Shown piece after piece: positions 59,901 through 64,000 of a stretch of DNA of 64,000 nt (position 1 is the first letter of the stretch; every line of letters begins with the position of its first letter). The stretch is taken from the NCBI GenBank assembly GCA_028023455.1, contig JAQFVV010000143.1:906001-970000 (forward strand). The letters run 5' to 3'. This DNA comes from Epiperipatus broadwayi. Its lineage: Eukaryota > Onychophora > Udeonychophora > Euonychophora > Peripatidae. The notes under the pieces are model-generated. The model was not told the origin of the DNA and made no database searches. It saw nothing but the letters and a program-made list of their open reading frames with translations. A program made the position numbers and the translations under genes.

Positions 59901-62579
59901 ATTTAAAAATTAAAACTATGGATAATGTTTTTTAAGAAACTGCTGCTTTTCAAATGTTTGCTTGTTTATTGCTTTCCTCAACATTAATAAAACTGTCTTA
60001 TATTTTGCTATATGGAACAACCAAAGGACTCATTAATTAAAGAGGATTATTTTTATTTTAAATAATGAAAGAACTTTCAACCCTCAACCTAGTTTAATGG
60101 GGTAAGCAACTGTAATGTATATTTATTATCTTATGAAACTGATATATGTTTATTATTATTGTATTATTTTAATCGATATTATTTATGCATGTCTAATTAT
60201 TACTTTATATGAAGTGTATTATAAAGTATATTTATACTAATGTACATGCAACTAAGGGATTTGGCAAAAAAAATATCCAGGTAAAAGATTTTAAGTTATA
60301 TATTATTAAGAATTCTCAGAGTTTATATCCTGATATAATAAAAATATATTACTGGGCACAGGATAAAACAGCTTTTCTATATTTGATAAGTGTATGAATG
60401 GAATGTTTTGGAAGTCAGTGTGTGAATTAACTTTTAAAATTCTTAATATTTTATATTGCTGTGCATATATAGTGCATTGATTTGCATATATTTGTATGTG
60501 TTACCTGTTCATTTATTATTAACAAATTCATGCCTTGTTCATTTATCAATTGAAATTCTGTTGGAATCAGATATCAATTTCAGCATTTAGGTCATTGGTT
60601 GCCATTACTGTTGTATTTATTAAGCTCCTCCATGAAAGAGAGAAAATGGCTTACTTACTTTGGCATTTCCATGTCAAGTTACAAGGTCCCCATTTATCTA
60701 TCACCATCCATTTTGTCTTAACTTTGCATTGGTAGTGTGTATTTTGGTATATGAAACCAGTTAATGGTATGTCCATTTATGCAAATGTTTTTGCAAACCT
60801 TATTACAATTTTATTTTAGAGATTATTAGTTTATTGTTAGTATTGAGCTCATTTATTATTGCATCTTATATGCACTAATATATTTAAACCTGTATAATTA
60901 TTTTTGAGCAATATCTTGCTATCTTTGCATTGTTATTAGAGTTATATGTTCACACTGATTTTTAAACGTCATTGGTATTGTAGTTTTAATATTATCTTTA
61001 GTAGTCTGTATATAGGCATATATATTTGATATTCTGTATACATAATTGCTAGAACGTTAGTATCTTAAATAAAAGTGTGAGAACTTCTTAAAATATAATG
61101 AAAATATAATTATAATTTCACATGGATTTACTCAACAGGGAATGTTTTATTTTAAATCAGACAAATATTTATGTCAGCGGTAATTTGTAATATTAAAATT
61201 ACTGCCTCTTGTAAATATCTTTTATTGTATTAATATATAGATATATTGTAAATAAATATTTCATTGTTCATTAAATACGTTTGTTTTCATTGCCAGCATC
61301 ACATCCATTTATTTAGAAAATCTAATTCATTAAAGTTTTATTAAATATTATTGTATATGAGAGTACAGTTCAAAGGTCACATTAAATTTGGTTATTCAAT
61401 TTATTTATTATTTATTTAACATCTGCATTATTTTAAAATGAATATTATGTTGATTTATCTTTATTACAAGTGGGCTTAATGATGTTGTGGGTAGCATAAA
61501 AGTACCCTTTCTACCTGCTGCATTATTTTATTTTTCATTGCTTGATACAAGATTCTTACATACATGAAGATATTAAAATAAGATGTGCCTATAGATTATA
61601 TGAAGATGAAAATTCATATGAGAAGAATTTTAAATATTTGAAGAATATTTTATTGCCAGCCATATGATTATCTGAAGTATTCAGATACTTAAATATTTTA
61701 TATTTGCACTTTTTCATTCATTCCAGTACATAAAATATAACATTACAGAACCATAAGAAGAAGATAAAATATTTAATGTATAAAAACTTAAATAGTTTTT
61801 GCATTTAATACTGTTCACGTGTTTAGTAAAATAATTAATTTCTTGTATAAGCATAAAGGCTGAGATGTAGATAAAGTAAAAATCCAGTATGTGGATTTAA
61901 ATTTAATAAGAACGTGGGATTTCAATAACAACTTTAGATAAGATTTTGAGAACTTGAAATTTTATTATTTGTGTTTAAATTATATTGAGTTTTGTCAATA
62001 AGAGGACTCGTACTCTGTGGTGTGTAAAATCCATAGTCATTATGATACTGGTTCAGTGTGATCTTTCTCATCATTTGAGGGTTACAATATATAAATTTTA
62101 TCTACTTTTTTTTTTTCAATTTTAAGATTGGAATTGTTAATTGAGATGGTACAATTTTCAGTTCAGTAGTATCTAATATATAGAAAACTTTCACATGTTA
62201 TTTTGAAATTAGTTTATTTATGTATTACATTATGTATTTTTATATATATAAGAAATATGAAAACAGTTCTCTAATAATTCACCATATAAACATTAAAGTT
62301 ATTAATCAGAAAGTGATTTTTTATAACATGCACATGTCATGGATATGATTACAATTTCAGTAAGTCAAATGTTATATGATTATCTATCTGTAAATAAAAA
62401 ATAGATGTGTATGGAGTATAATATTGCTGAAAAAAGGATATATTTTACATACATAAATAAAAATTTTAAATAAATTTTTAAATTAAAATCCAATCATAAA
62501 AGGCATTTATTATATCATATTTGTAATTTAATTATAGTTAAAAATTTATATATTTTCCATATCTCTTTAATTTTTTTAT
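56999..62579. other. AT-rich DNA without recognisable gene
   Basis: This is about 5.6 kb with no supported coding region. Short frames at 57002-57286, 60209-60397 and 60535-60735 have no recognisable motif and fit chance. Weakly repeated ACAAACACA/ACACATTAATAAAT blocks occur at 58020-58070 and 58240-58280. It could be intron or intergenic. Confidence 0.5.
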
Positions 62580-62740
62580 TATTTAAAATGATTTTATATT
62601 AACTTGCCCTGTCTGTGTTTCTGTCAGTATGTCCACATTTTTGAAATAACAATGGAAAAAAAAAATTATTCCCTCTTAAAACTCAAACTCACATGATTAC
62701 ACTTCCCAAGGAAACTCCTTAACAACTGAGTCAATGAAAA
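62580..62740 (-). repeat. tRNA-derived SINE candidate
   Basis: On the minus strand, TGACTCAGTTGTTAAG (62733-62718) resembles a Pol III A box, and GTGAGTTTGAG (about 62693-62683), about 25 bp downstream, resembles a degenerate B box. A body with GACAGAAACACAGACAGG and an A/T-rich end follows. This order is that of a tRNA-headed SINE. The exact ends and a target duplication are not visible. Confidence 0.45.
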
Positions 62741-62995
62741 TATTAAATTTGTGAATAAAATTTTGTTAATATTGATTCACTTATTTAATTAAATTAATTA
62801 AAAAGCCAGTGCATAAATATTTTTATATAAATGATCACATGATATTTAAATGTAGAATTTGTTTGTGAGCGTATATTTTTCATTTTCACATCTTACTATT
62901 AAATTATAATTTTTGTAGTATTAAGCATTTTTTAAAAGTAATATGTAAATATAATTAAAAAGTAAAAATAAGATGTACAAAAAAGATTTTTTTTA
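62741..62995. other. AT-rich spacer
   Basis: Nothing recognised. Confidence 0.5.
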
Positions 62996-63311
62996 AAAAA
63001 ATAATGCTTTTATGTAACTAGATGACTAAAAAGTACAAAATAACAAAGTAATCCCCTCTCAGTTAATTTGCCATTCTTGGATATTGTCATTTTATAAAAC
63101 CATTTGAGTCCTTTTTTCATTTTTATGATTTACTGTATTTGATTTTCAAATGCTTTTATGAAATGATAATATTTCTGCAATTTCCAATTGTTCTATAATA
63201 AGTCTAGATTCTTAAGATCTCTATTTTCCAAGAATGGAAAATTAACTGAGAGGGAATTGCTTTGTTATTTTGTACTTTTTAGTTGGTTATTTACATAAAA
63301 GCATTATTTAA
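62996..63311. mobile_element. Foldback MITE with ~84-bp terminal inverted repeats
   Basis: 62996-63080 and 63228-63311 are reverse complements over about 84 bases with few mismatches. Conserved blocks are ATAATGCTTTTATGTAA, CTAAAAAGTACAAAATAAC and CTCTCAGTTAATTT. The ~147-bp centre has no coding frame. There is no transposase nearby. The element would need enzymes in trans. Its exact ends and superfamily are uncertain. Confidence 0.88.
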
Positions 63312-64000
63312 AATATATATATATATTACATTTTTATTGTGCTATGCGATTGTAATAAATATAGTTTGTTAAAAATCATCATTAACTATCTGCCACTTGT
63401 ACACACAACTTTCTGGATATAAAAACCACACACTTAAATTACTTAGGGGATTTTGAATAGAACAGCACAGGATAAGGATCTGCATTATCATTACTTACTA
63501 AAGTTTGCAATAAACAGCATAGAGAAAGTGAATTAGTATGCTACACATGGTGTGTTTGATTAGTAGTGAAAATCTTCAGTAATTCTGTTAATAATTTAAT
63601 CTGTATTTACTATATGAATAGTTTTGATCTGCAATTCCACAACTTTGGAGATTACAAGCATTTTAAGGGTTCTTTGAGAGCAGGAAATTATAGATAGAAT
63701 AAGTATCATTTTAATATTAGTATATCTTTATAAGTTTTACGGTGGATTGTAGAATATTGGGTGAGAATTCCTTTTTAAGATGATATTTTAATTCTATTTT
63801 GATATTTAGATAAGTATCAGTAAACTTATATTGGTAATGATCTACAGAATAGTATGCAAAATGTTTAGATCATACAATTATAAACACTGAAAGTAAAAAT
63901 TACTTTGAAGCAATTTGAAAAATTAGATTGTTTTTCATTTATATAAAGACATTATTATTTATCTAAATTTGATGATCTGAGATTCAATAATGTGTAGATT
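63312..64000. other. AT-rich DNA without recognisable gene
   Basis: An (AT)n run (63317-63326) follows the MITE. Nothing else is recognised. Confidence 0.5.

Noticed and set aside
60209-60735. Short frames at 60209-60397 and 60535-60735
   Set aside because: No motif, no splice or start context, length compatible with chance.

Overview
The window is AT-rich eukaryotic DNA in which I can recognise no host protein gene, rRNA or tRNA gene. Almost everything that can be read is decayed transposable element. The mix is L1/Tx1-like LINEs with zinc-knuckle ORF1, Jockey/CR1-like LINEs with two PHD-type fingers in ORF1, Penelope-like elements with GIY-YIG domains, tRNA-like SINE candidates and inverted-repeat MITEs. 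With the base composition and trinucleotide microsatellites, this points to an invertebrate, most likely an arthropod. That is an inference from element families; no marker gene is present.

Layout. 1.0-2.4 kb: 3' end of an L1/Tx1-like LINE (family A, copy A1), flanked on both sides by (TAA)n. 3.3-7.7 kb: long Jockey/CR1-like LINE (family B, copy B1). 7.8-11.9 kb: dispersed and tandem repeats, including a 104-bp tandem and a SINE-like stretch. 12.0-14.2 kb: Penelope cluster with a palindrome of two ~500-bp arms. 14.5-20.55 kb: near-full-length family A copy on the minus strand (A2), bordered by members of one repeat family. 22.25-23.57 kb: a second Penelope palindrome from a different family. 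24.5-27.98 kb: PHD-finger LINE (family C). 27.98-31.04 kb: 5' half of a family A copy (A3), minus strand. 31.86-35.83 kb: family B copy on the minus strand (B2), split by a 950-bp family A insertion (A4) with a 16-bp target duplication. 35.9-36.4 kb: remnant of another LINE. 36.5-37.4 kb: inverted-repeat element. 38.7-40.9 kb: tandem duplications. 41.7-45.8 kb: decayed family A copy on the plus strand (A5) with a duplicated 3' end. 49.4 kb: second member of the inverted-repeat family. 50.1-57.0 kb: full-length family A copy, minus strand (A6), with candidate 12-bp target duplications. 57-64 kb: AT-rich DNA with a SINE-like unit and a foldback MITE.

How the parts relate. Family A encodes ORF1 (basic, with CCHC knuckles) and ORF2 (APE endonuclease, linker, reverse transcriptase with a YMDD box, C-terminal CCHC). 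Families B and C encode ORF1 (two PHD-like fingers and an RRM-like end) and ORF2 (APE endonuclease and RT). Every copy carries stops or frameshifts, so none is autonomous as it stands. Insertion A4 inside B2 shows that family A was active after that family B copy had landed. The most notable structures are the two Penelope palindromes of the same geometry, the conserved 8-nt ORF1/ORF2 overlap in family B, and an element with perfect 40-bp terminal inverted repeats.
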